In this document: piece by piece, positions 1 to 5,578 of the stretch
Layout: each line of letters starts with the position of its first letter
How positions within the stretch are numbered: the stretch's first letter is position 1
From: Actinomycetota bacterium
GTDB taxonomy: Bacteria; Actinomycetota; Thermoleophilia; Solirubrobacterales; 70-9
Assembly (NCBI GenBank): GCA_005884985.1
Contig: VAYK01000153.1
Location: 1 to 6,151 of the forward strand
DNA: 6,151 nt
Direction: 5' to 3'
Position numbers and translations under genes: made by a program
The notes under the pieces: model-generated
Seen by the model: the letters and a program-made list of their open reading frames with translations, nothing else
Database searches by the model: none
What the model was told of the DNA's origin: nothing

Positions 1-921
1 TGCTCCGACGGGGATCACCATGTTGTCCGACCAGAGCATGCAGCCCTCCGTGGGCATCCGCCACTGGATGTTCGGGTTGTCAGACGAGAGCTGAGGTGCG
101 TCGCCCGACCAGCCGATCACCGCCACCGCGTCGCCACTGGTCAGGTCACGAGCGTAGTCGTTGCCCGTGAACCGGCGGATCTGCCCGGAGTCCGCGGCCG
201 CCTTGATCTTGGCGATCGCCGACATCCAGTCGCCCTCGGTGACGTTGTTGAGGTCGACGCCCTGGCACTTCATCACCAGCGGCACGGTGTCGCGCAGCTC
301 GGTGAGCATGTCGACCTTGCCCTTGTACTTGGGGTTGAAGAGGTCGCAGATCGAGTGCACGTCGGGCGCCAGGTCCTTGCGGACCGTGATCCCGGTCATG
401 CCGCTCTGCCAGGGCACCGAGAAGTCGCGGTTGGGGTCGAAGCTCGGGTGCTGCAACGTCGGCACCAGGTTCTTCTCGACGTTCGGGATTGCCGACTTAT
501 CGAGGTTCTGCAGATAGCCGAGGTCGTACATCTTCTTCGCCATCCAGTCGGTGACCACGAACATCGACCGGCCGCCCGACTGGCCCTTGGCCAGCAGCGG
601 CTGGACCTTGCCGAAGAACTCCTGGTTGTCGTTGACGTCCTCGATGTACTTGGTTTGCAGGCCGGTGGCCTTGTCGAAGTCGGAGACTGTGTTCTTGTCG
701 ATGTAGAGCGGCCAGTTCGAGATCGTCCAGCTCCCGCTTGGCTTTCCGGATGTCTGCACCGTCTGGACATTGGCCGTGCCGCCGCTCCCGATTCCGCTGC
801 CGCCGCCGCACGCGGCGACCCCCAGGCTTACGCCGAGGGCGACCACGGCTGCGATCGCGAGCCTGCCGCGCCTGCGGTGGCGGGCGTGGGTGGTCGTGTC
901 GATCCTTCGCTCGCTGAGCAT
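1..921 (-). CDS. potD: Polyamine-type ABC transporter substrate-binding lipoprotein (PotD family), C-terminus cut by window edge
   Basis: This is the extracytoplasmic receptor of an ABC importer for spermidine/putrescine-like substrates; it hands ligand to the membrane permeases. It starts at ATG 921, and 307 codons are visible with no stop, so the last 50-100 residues lie off the left edge. Residues 1-20 are Arg-rich, 21-37 are hydrophobic, and V35-A36-A37-C38 is a lipobox, so C38 should be lipidated. A Gly/Ser linker follows. The mature domain opens with NWPLYID (69-75), like the NWxxYI start of PotD. PWQSGMTGI (170-178), GWSGDA (270-275) and PTEGCMLWSDNMVIP (290-304) match conserved PotD blocks. 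It lies 20 bases downstream of potA, so the two are probably one operon. An in-frame TTG at 927-925 is a possible alternative start. Besides C38 there are three cysteines: C192, C219 and C294. The family is clear. The exact ligand (putrescine, spermidine or another amine) cannot be read from the sequence. Confidence 0.93.
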   Translation of the reverse strand, partial: MLSERRIDTTTHARHRRRGRLAIAAVVALGVSLGVAACGGGSGIGSGGTANVQTVQTSGKPSGSWTISNWPLYIDKNTVSDFDKATGLQTKYIEDVNDNQEFFGKVQPLLAKGQSGGRSMFVVTDWMAKKMYDLGYLQNLDKSAIPNVEKNLVPTLQHPSFDPNRDFSVPWQSGMTGITVRKDLAPDVHSICDLFNPKYKGKVDMLTELRDTVPLVMKCQGVDLNNVTEGDWMSAIAKIKAAADSGQIRRFTGNDYARDLTSGDAVAVIGWSGDAPQLSSDNPNIQWRMPTEGCMLWSDNMVIPVGA

Positions 922-932
922 GGTCAAATCGT

Positions 933-938
933 CTCCTT
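933..938 (-). promoter_or_regulatory. Ribosome binding site of potD
   Basis: AAGGAG on the minus strand lies in the 20-base gap between potA and potD. It is 11 bases before ATG 921 and 5 bases before the in-frame TTG at 927-925. The ATG spacing is slightly long, so the TTG, which would add two residues, cannot be excluded. Confidence 0.6.
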
Positions 939-941
939 GCC

Positions 942-2162
942 TCATGCAGTCGCCGTTTGGGGAAGTTCCTCTTGTCTCGGGGCGCCGTTCGTGTTCGCGA
1001 TGGTCGCCGCCGCTGACTCGCGGACGACGTGGATGTGGTCGGGCGACCAGCTGAGCCGCACCGGGGCGCCGCCGCCGGGCAGTCTGGCTCGCTCGGCCTC
1101 GCTGGCGTTCGGCACCAGCACCGTCAACGTGACGTCGTCGGGCAGCCGCACCACGATCTGAGTCGAGGTGCCGAGGTAGACCGAGCTCTCGACGACGCCG
1201 TCGACGCTCGGCATCCCATCGCCCGAGGACCCTCCAGCGTGTTCGATTCGAAGCTTCTCCGGGCGCACCACGGCGTGGCAGCGCTCACCGTTCGCGAGCC
1301 CGTTGACATGCGCCTCCACCTCGGGGCCGCTGTCGAGCCGGATCGTGCCCCGATCGCCACTGGCCGAGGCGATGGTGCCCGGCATCAGGTTGGAGACGCC
1401 GATGAACCCGGCGACGAAGGTCGTGCCGGGCCGCTCGTACACGTTCTCCGGCGTGTCGACCTGCTCCACGATCCCGTTCGACATGACCGCGATGCGGTCC
1501 GACATCGTCAGCGCCTCCTCCTGGTCATGGGTCACGTAGACGAACGTGATCCCGACGTCGCGCTGGATCCGCTTCAGCTCGAGCTGGAGCCCCTTGCGGA
1601 GCTTGAGGTCGAGCGCGCCGAGCGGCTCGTCCAGCAGCAACACCTTCGGCAGGTTGACCAGTGCCCGGGCGAGCGCCACCCTCTGCTGCTGGCCGCCTGA
1701 GAGCTGATTGGGCTTTCGGTTGATCTCCGCGGCGAGGCCGACCCGCTCGAGCTCCGACTCGACGCGCCCCGCGATCTCGCTCTTGGAGACCTTCTTGCGG
1801 CGCAAACCGAAGGCGACGTTCTCGCGCACGCTCAGGTGCGGGAACAGCGCATAGCTCTGGAAGACCGTGTTCGTCGGCCGGCGGTACGAGGGAAGCCCTG
1901 CGACGTCGGCGCCGTCGATCAGGATCCGTCCGGCCGTCGGCTGCTCGAAGCCCGCCACCATGCGCAGCGTCGTGGTCTTGCCGCAGCCACTCGGCCCGAG
2001 CAAGGTGAAGAACTCGCCGCGGCCCACGTCGAGATCGAGGTCCTGCACCGCGATCAGGTCGCCGAAGTGCTTGCTCACGCGGTTGAGACGAACCGAAGGC
2101 TCGATTTCGGCAGGGGACGCCTGGGCGCCCCCGTGACCATCACTCTCGCTACCCCGTTCCAA
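942..2162 (-). CDS. potA: ABC transporter ATP-binding protein, spermidine/putrescine type (PotA family)
   Basis: This is the cytoplasmic ATPase that powers polyamine-type import with the PotB/PotC permeases (not in the window) and PotD. It has 406 residues; family members are usually 350-400. Walker A is GPSGCGKTT (56-64), the Q-loop glutamine is Q102, and the signature is LSGGQQ (154-159). Walker B is VLLLDEP (174-180), the D-loop is GALD (182-185), and the switch histidine is H212. After about residue 250 comes the TOBE-type C-terminal domain, with VVRPEKLRI (298-306). The start is TTG 2162: it is the only usable start after the in-frame stop at 2243-2241, it has a GA-rich ribosome binding site, and the next in-frame start (GTG, V29) would cut into the nucleotide-binding fold. 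An extra acidic N-terminal tail of about 22 residues precedes the domain. Sugar or iron importer ATPases share these motifs; the polyamine call rests on the TOBE region and the adjacent PotD. Confidence 0.95.
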   Translation of the reverse strand: MERGSESDGHGGAQASPAEIEPSVRLNRVSKHFGDLIAVQDLDLDVGRGEFFTLLGPSGCGKTTTLRMVAGFEQPTAGRILIDGADVAGLPSYRRPTNTVFQSYALFPHLSVRENVAFGLRRKKVSKSEIAGRVESELERVGLAAEINRKPNQLSGGQQQRVALARALVNLPKVLLLDEPLGALDLKLRKGLQLELKRIQRDVGITFVYVTHDQEEALTMSDRIAVMSNGIVEQVDTPENVYERPGTTFVAGFIGVSNLMPGTIASASGDRGTIRLDSGPEVEAHVNGLANGERCHAVVRPEKLRIEHAGGSSGDGMPSVDGVVESSVYLGTSTQIVVRLPDDVTLTVLVPNASEAERARLPGGGAPVRLSWSPDHIHVVRESAAATIANTNGAPRQEELPQTATA

Positions 2163-2169
2163 GTTGCGG

Positions 2170-2178
2170 CCTCTCCTC
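2170..2178 (-). promoter_or_regulatory. Ribosome binding site deciding the TTG start of potA
   Basis: GAGGAGAGG on the minus strand ends 7 bases before TTG 2162. A stronger-looking AGGAGG lies at 2185-2180, 17 bases from the TTG and too far to serve it, and no in-frame ATG, GTG or TTG lies nearer. The nearby purine-rich site supports TTG as the real start. Confidence 0.6.
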
Positions 2179-2191
2179 GCCTCCTGGCTGT

Positions 2192-2209
2192 GCGCGGCCG
2201 TTGCCGCGC
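2192..2209 (-). promoter_or_regulatory. GC-rich stem-loop in the potA leader
   Basis: On the minus strand, GCGCGGC and GCCGCGC form a perfect 7-bp inverted repeat around a 4-base AACG loop. It sits just upstream of the purine-rich ribosome-binding region, in the predicted 5' leader of potA mRNA. It could affect leader folding. In DNA this GC-rich, a 7-bp stem may also arise by chance. Confidence 0.35.
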
Positions 2210-2247
2210 TGTCGATTGAACGGGCGGAGCCCTCTCCGCTTCAGCTA

Positions 2248-2275
2248 AGTATGGCCCACACGGTGGGCCGTGCAA
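2248..2275 (-). promoter_or_regulatory. potA: Candidate sigma-70-type promoter of the potA-potD operon
   Basis: On the minus strand TTGCAC (2275-2270) could be the -35 box and CATACT (2253-2248) the -10 box, with a 16-bp spacer. They match the consensus at 3 of 6 and 4 of 6 positions. Transcription would start near 2241, giving a leader of roughly 80 bases that includes the stem-loop at 2192-2209. The boxes are weak; position and the embedded palindrome are the main support. Confidence 0.35.
2253..2269. promoter_or_regulatory. Perfect 7-3-7 inverted repeat, candidate operator in the potA promoter
   Basis: GGCCCAC, a 3-base spacer ACG, and GTGGGCC form a perfect inverted repeat of 17 bp. It fills the interval between the proposed -35 and -10 boxes of potA. 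A dimeric regulator bound here would block RNA polymerase. The regulator is unknown. A stem of this size could also be chance or part of a transcript structure, although no T-run follows on either strand, so it is not a typical terminator. Confidence 0.45.
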
Positions 2276-2352
2276 GGGACGATATCGCCCAAACGTCTAA
2301 TCGGCCTTTGCCAATTCGGACAAGGGCCGGGTGGCGGCTTCGAACCTAATCC

Positions 2353-2380
2353 GTTGTGCGACTGCCCATTCTGTTGTACG
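2353..2380. repeat. Direct repeat GTTGTRCG, two copies 20 bp apart
   Basis: GTTGTGCG (2353-2360) and GTTGTACG (2373-2380) differ at one base. They start 20 bp apart, about two helical turns, so proteins bound to them would lie on the same DNA face. A third related copy, GTTGTACA (2541-2548), lies inside the 20-bp palindrome upstream of the aminotransferase. This could be a multi-site binding array, but the motif is short. Confidence 0.35.
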
Positions 2381-2493
2381 GAACGTCGACGGACCTGGAC
2401 ACGCAGTCGCAGGACGGGCGGCCTACGAACGGACGACCAGGACCGGCATTTCGGACCCCGGTCAGGGGCTTCCCACCGCTGAGATCATGCTCC

Positions 2494-2507
2494 CGACCGG
2501 ACGGTCG
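2494..2507. promoter_or_regulatory. Perfect 6-2-6 inverted repeat
   Basis: CGACCG and CGGTCG flank a 2-base GA spacer, giving a perfect 14-bp palindrome about 145 bp before the aminotransferase start codon. It could be an upstream operator for the rightward operon. Chance is a real alternative in GC-rich DNA. Confidence 0.25.
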
Positions 2508-2530
2508 CAATGCGCGGACGTCCCAGAACG

Positions 2531-2559
2531 GTGAACATGCGTTGTACACAGCGCATAAT
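2531..2559 (+). promoter_or_regulatory. Candidate promoter of the aminotransferase operon
   Basis: CATAAT (2554-2559) matches the -10 consensus at 5 of 6 positions. The hexamer 17 bp upstream, GTGAAC (2531-2536), is a poor -35, as expected for an activator-dependent promoter. The start would be near 2566, leaving a leader of about 87 bases. An alternative -10, TATACG (2611-2616), with TTGCGC 15 bp upstream (2590-2595), would give a shorter leader. Confidence 0.35.
2537..2556. promoter_or_regulatory. 20-bp imperfect palindrome, candidate operator of the aminotransferase operon
   Basis: ATGCGTTGTACACAGCGCAT has outer arms ATGCG/CGCAT and inner arms TGT/ACA; 8 of 10 positions per half-site pair. 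Its centre is about 106 bp before the aminotransferase start codon, and it overlaps the proposed -10 box at 2554-2559. Size and symmetry fit a dimeric helix-turn-helix regulator. The PucR protein encoded in the same operon is the natural candidate, but that is inference. Confidence 0.45.
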
Positions 2560-2642
2560 CAAACCGTGCCCAATTCACCCCGGATCGGGTTGCGCGTCAG
2601 CCCTTTTGGCTATACGGTTTATCCAAGCTGTAGCGAGGACGG

Positions 2643-2648
2643 AAGGAG
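2643..2648 (+). promoter_or_regulatory. Ribosome binding site of the aminotransferase gene
   Basis: AAGGAG, within a longer purine run GGAAGGAGAG, ends 4 bases before ATG 2653. It fixes this ATG as the start instead of the upstream GTG at 2356, which would add 99 residues of intergenic translation unlike any aminotransferase. Confidence 0.8.
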
Positions 2649-2652
2649 AGAA

Positions 2653-4038
2653 ATGGCCACCACCGGCACGCGGTCCGCGGCGCCCCCGCAGGCGGGCCTC
2701 CAGGAGCTCGCCAAGCGCCATCTGTGGATGCACTTCACGCGCCACGGGGCCTACGACGATGGCGAGGTGCCGATCATCGTTCGCGGCGAGGGGCCGTACG
2801 TGTGGGACGAGCACGGCAACCGCTACCTAGACGGTCTCTCCGCGCTGTTTTGCGTCAACGCCGGCCACGGGCGGACGGAGCTGGGCGAGGCCGCCGCGCG
2901 GCAGGTCGAGGAGCTCGACTTCTACACGATCTGGAGCTACGCGCACCCGCGCGCGATCGAGCTGGCGACGCGGATCGCCTCGCTGGCCCCAGGCGACCTG
3001 AACCGCGTCTTCTTCACCTCCGGCGGATCGGAGGCCGTGGAGTCGGCGATCAAGCTGGCGCGGGCCTATCACCAGCGAACCGGAAGCCCCCGCAAGACGA
3101 AGTTCATCAGCCGCGAGATCGCCTATCACGGGACGACTCTCGGGGCGCTCGCCGCAACCGGCATCTCGGACCTCCGCCAGGAGTTCGAGCCGCTGGTGCC
3201 GGGTGGGTTCCAGGTGCCGAACACCAACAGCTATCGCTGGCCGGCGGACCGCGACCCGCTCTGGGCAGCCGATCAGATCGAGGAGAAGATCCTCTACGAG
3301 CACCCCGACACGGTCGCCGCCGTGATCCTCGAGCCGCTTCAGAACGCGGGCGGCTGCATCCCGCCGCAGGAGGGCTACTTCCAGCGGGTGCGCGAGATCT
3401 GCGACCGCCACAACGTGCTGCTGGTCTCCGACGAGGTGATCTGCGCCTGGGGGCGGCTCGGCCACTGGTTCGGCTGCGAGCGCTACGGCTACCAGCCCGA
3501 CATCATGACGGTCGCCAAGGCGCTCACCTCGGCCTACGTGCCGATGGGCGGGTTGATCGCCTCGGACCGTGTCGCCGAGCCGTTCATGCACGGCAAGGAG
3601 ATGTTCACACACGGCCTCACCTTCGCCGGCCACCCGGTGGCCTCGGCGGTGGCGATGGCGAACCTCGACGTGTTCGAGCGCGAGGACATCTGCGGCCACG
3701 TGCGGCGCAAGGAGGGCGAGCTGCGCGGCATGCTCGACTCGCTGCGCGACATCCCGATCGTCGGCGACGTGCGCGGCGACGGCTTCTTCCAGGCGATCGA
3801 GCTGGTCAAAGACCAGGAGACCAAGGAGGGGTTCACGGACGAGGAGTCGGAGTGGCTCCTACGCGGATACCTGTCGGGCGAGCTCTTCCGACGCGGCCTG
3901 ATCTGCCGGGCCGACGACCGCGGCGACCCGGTAATCCAGCTGGCGCCGACCCTGGTCTGCGATACCGAGCAATTCGAGGAGATCGAGAACGTGCTGCGTC
4001 CGGTGCTCACCGAGGCCTGGGAGCGGATCAAGGGCTGA
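2653..4038 (+). CDS. Class III PLP-dependent aminotransferase (omega-amine:pyruvate / putrescine type)
   Basis: This cytosolic fold-type I PLP enzyme moves a terminal amino group from an amine such as putrescine, another diamine, beta-alanine or GABA-like substrate to a keto acid, usually pyruvate, leaving an aldehyde. It has 461 residues, normal for the family. Visible motifs are the phosphate-binding SGGSEA (123-128), Y158-H159-G160 that stacks on the cofactor, DEV (260-262) whose aspartate contacts the PLP ring nitrogen, the Schiff-base lysine K289 in VAKALTSAYVPMGG, and T323 in GLTFAGHP. All catalytic residues are present. The N-terminal block from KRHLW (21-25) to LFCVNAGHG (65-73) is typical of the omega-transaminase branch. 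It is the first gene rightward, diverging from a polyamine importer, which points to polyamine catabolism. The stop codon shares one base with the next start. It could act on other omega-amino acids; sequence alone does not fix the donor. Confidence 0.94.
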   Translation: MATTGTRSAAPPQAGLQELAKRHLWMHFTRHGAYDDGEVPIIVRGEGPYVWDEHGNRYLDGLSALFCVNAGHGRTELGEAAARQVEELDFYTIWSYAHPRAIELATRIASLAPGDLNRVFFTSGGSEAVESAIKLARAYHQRTGSPRKTKFISREIAYHGTTLGALAATGISDLRQEFEPLVPGGFQVPNTNSYRWPADRDPLWAADQIEEKILYEHPDTVAAVILEPLQNAGGCIPPQEGYFQRVREICDRHNVLLVSDEVICAWGRLGHWFGCERYGYQPDIMTVAKALTSAYVPMGGLIASDRVAEPFMHGKEMFTHGLTFAGHPVASAVAMANLDVFEREDICGHVRRKEGELRGMLDSLRDIPIVGDVRGDGFFQAIELVKDQETKEGFTDEESEWLLRGYLSGELFRRGLICRADDRGDPVIQLAPTLVCDTEQFEEIENVLRPVLTEAWERIKG

Positions 4039-5578
4039 TGCTGACCGTCGGCAGCCTGGTTGGCGATTGCGGCCTCGAGCTGGCCGCCGGGAGCGACGGT
4101 GCCGAGCGGCCGATCCGCTGGGTGCACATCTCCGAGCTCGAGGACCCGACCCCGTGGCTCTCCGGTGGCGAGCTGTTGCTGACGACCGGGATCCAGCTCA
4201 AGGGGGCCGCGCGGCAGCGCCGCTTCCTTGCCCGGCTGGCCGAGCGCGACGTGGCCGGGCTCGGGCTGGGCACGGGCTTCGAGCACGAGCGACTGCCGAA
4301 GCCGCTCCTGGACGAGGCCAAAAAGCGCGGCATGCCCGTGTTCGAGGTCCCCTACGAGATGCCGTTCATCGCGATCACGGAGCGAGCCTTCGCGCGGCTG
4401 GTCAACGAGCAGTACGCGGTCCTGGAGCGCGCCGCCCAGGTGCACGAGCGTTTGGAACGGTTGGTGATCGAGGGACGGGGGCTGGAGGCGATCCTGGGAT
4501 CGGTCGCGTCGGCGATCGGCGGCGTGGCGATCGTCCAGGACACCACCGGCCGTGAGCTGGCGCGTCATCCCGGCAAGGGTGGCCCTGGCGCCGCGGCCCT
4601 CAAGGCGCTCAGCGCCGAGGCCGCCGCGCGGCGGGCGACAACGTCGGCTCTGACCCCGTTCGAGCCTCAGCACGAGTCGCTGACCGGGCGCGCGCTGGCC
4701 GTCCCGGTGCCCGGGCGGCGCGGTGGCCCCCCCGTCGCCTGGCTGTTCGTGGTCAGCGAGCGCGGCCCGCTGGGCGCCTTCGAGCGCCTCACCGCCCGGC
4801 AGGGCTCGATGGTCGTGGGGTTGGAGCTGATGCGGGAGCGGGTGGTTCGCGAAACGGAGCGACGCCTCGCCGGCGACGTGCTCGCCGAGGCACTCGGGGG
4901 CAGGCTCGACTCCGACGAGCTGCGTGGCCGGCTGCGGCCGTTCGGGATCGGCGCCGAGGCGGCGGTGCTGGTGTTCGAGGTCGATGACCCGCACGCGGGC
5001 GAGCGGGCCTTGGAGCTGGAGCTGGCCAACGCCGGCATCGCGGCGCTGGTCGCGACCAGTGCCGCGGCTGGACGCCCGCTCCTATGCGCCGTGATCGACG
5101 GGCGGGTGGGCGATCCACTCGAGGTTGCCGGCAGCCTGCGCTCGGCGCTGGCGGGGACGCACGGCCAGGTGCGAGCCGCCGCCAGCGCCGTGCCTTCCAC
5201 GAGGCCCGCTGCGCGCTGGAGGCAACCTCGCTGACTGACGGCGGCGCTCCCGAGGTGGCCAGTCATCAGGATCTGGGGGCGTTCACGTTGCTGCTCTCGC
5301 TGCAGGACGAGGACGCGCTCCGCCTCTACAGCGACGGCCTGCTGGAACCGATCGAGCGCACCGAGGGCGAGTACGGCGGCGAGCTCCTGCGCTCGCTTGA
5401 GGCCTACATCGAGCACAACGGCAACTGGGAGCGCGCGGCCCGGCAGCTGTATTGCCACCGCCACACGCTCCGCTACCGGATCCGCAAGATCGAGGAGCTC
5501 ACGGGACGCGACCTTTCGCGGGCCACGGACAGGATCGAGCTCTGGTTGGCGCTTCGAGCGAGGGAGCTGGTCGGGTGA
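4038..5578 (+). pseudogene. PucR-family transcriptional regulator, broken by a frameshift near 5160-5195
   Basis: PucR proteins are cytoplasmic regulators that often control nitrogen-compound catabolism genes near their own. ATG 4038 overlaps the aminotransferase stop by one base (TGATG) with only a weak AAGGG before it, so translation is probably coupled. The first frame codes 398 residues and stops at 5232-5234. Residues 1-120 are the PucR N-terminal domain, with the hallmark run HISELEDPTPWLSGGELLLT (30-49). Residues 150-375 fit the degenerate GGDEF-like middle region. The C-terminal part, from RRAFHEARCALE to the stop at 5576-5578, is open one frame over and carries the PucR-type helix-turn-helix with HRHTLRYRIRKIEELTGRDL. 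Joined, the protein would be about 510 residues, normal for the family. The parts abut with fewer linker residues than I expect in homologues, suggesting a small deletion of length not divisible by three; a sequencing error is equally possible. I see no slippery heptamer, so programmed frameshifting is unlikely. Confidence 0.85.
5084..5578 (+). CDS. Displaced C-terminal helix-turn-helix part of the PucR-family regulator
   Basis: This is the second open frame of the broken regulator, listed because it carries the DNA-binding domain. From about 5189 it reads as family sequence: RRAFHEARCALE, then a helical linker (LLLSLQDEDALRLY), then the PucR-type helix-turn-helix (about 5380-5560) with GNWERAARQLYCHRHTLRYR. 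The first 33 or so residues after ATG 5084 are an out-of-frame reading of the upstream half and do not look like protein. That ATG has no clear ribosome binding site, so separate expression is doubtful. The stop codon overlaps the GTG of the next gene as GTGA. The downstream overlap and intact motifs suggest the frame was recently functional or is intact in the real genome. Confidence 0.55.
   Translation: MRRDRRAGGRSTRGCRQPALGAGGDARPGASRRQRRAFHEARCALEATSLTDGGAPEVASHQDLGAFTLLLSLQDEDALRLYSDGLLEPIERTEGEYGGELLRSLEAYIEHNGNWERAARQLYCHRHTLRYRIRKIEELTGRDLSRATDRIELWLALRARELVG

Larger units (their letters stand above)
2163..2652. other. Divergent intergenic control region between potA and the aminotransferase operon
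   Basis: This stretch of about 490 bases has no credible gene. Open frames across it lack ribosome binding sites and family resemblance. It looks less GC-rich than the flanking genes and holds short palindromes at 2192-2209, 2253-2269, 2494-2507, 2516-2523 (GGACGTCC) and 2537-2556. It also has a GTTGTRCG direct repeat at 2353-2380. Both flanking operons must be transcribed outward from here, so it should hold two back-to-back promoters and their operators. I see nothing definite in 2381-2490. Confidence 0.8.

Noticed and set aside
355..1161. Plus-strand open frames over the importer genes
   Set aside because: They are shadows of the minus-strand potD and potA, whose motifs and ribosome binding sites are unambiguous.
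2356..2652. Extended start of the aminotransferase at GTG 2356
   Set aside because: The extra 99 residues resemble translated intergenic DNA, while ATG 2653 has a strong ribosome binding site and gives the normal family length.
2724..4037. Plus-strand frame open upstream of the regulator, which could suggest an N-terminal fusion
   Set aside because: The translation before 4038 is an Arg/Gly/Ala-rich out-of-frame reading of the aminotransferase. The PucR domain starts right after ATG 4038, which overlaps the aminotransferase stop.
4727..4733. Run of seven C in the regulator gene as the frameshift site or a phase-variation tract
   Set aside because: The reading frame gives good family sequence on both sides (VPVPGRRGGPPVAWLFVVSE), so the frame is not lost here. 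The break lies near 5160-5195.
3534..4994. Long minus-strand open frame (about 486 codons) under the aminotransferase and regulator genes
   Set aside because: It is antisense to two genes with clear family motifs, its translation is Arg/Pro/His-rich and low in complexity, and it has no recognisable domain. Such frames are common in GC-rich DNA.
5174..5195. Programmed ribosomal frameshifting in the regulator
   Set aside because: No slippery heptamer or obvious downstream pseudoknot is visible, and recoding is not a known habit of PucR genes. Mutation or sequence error is simpler.
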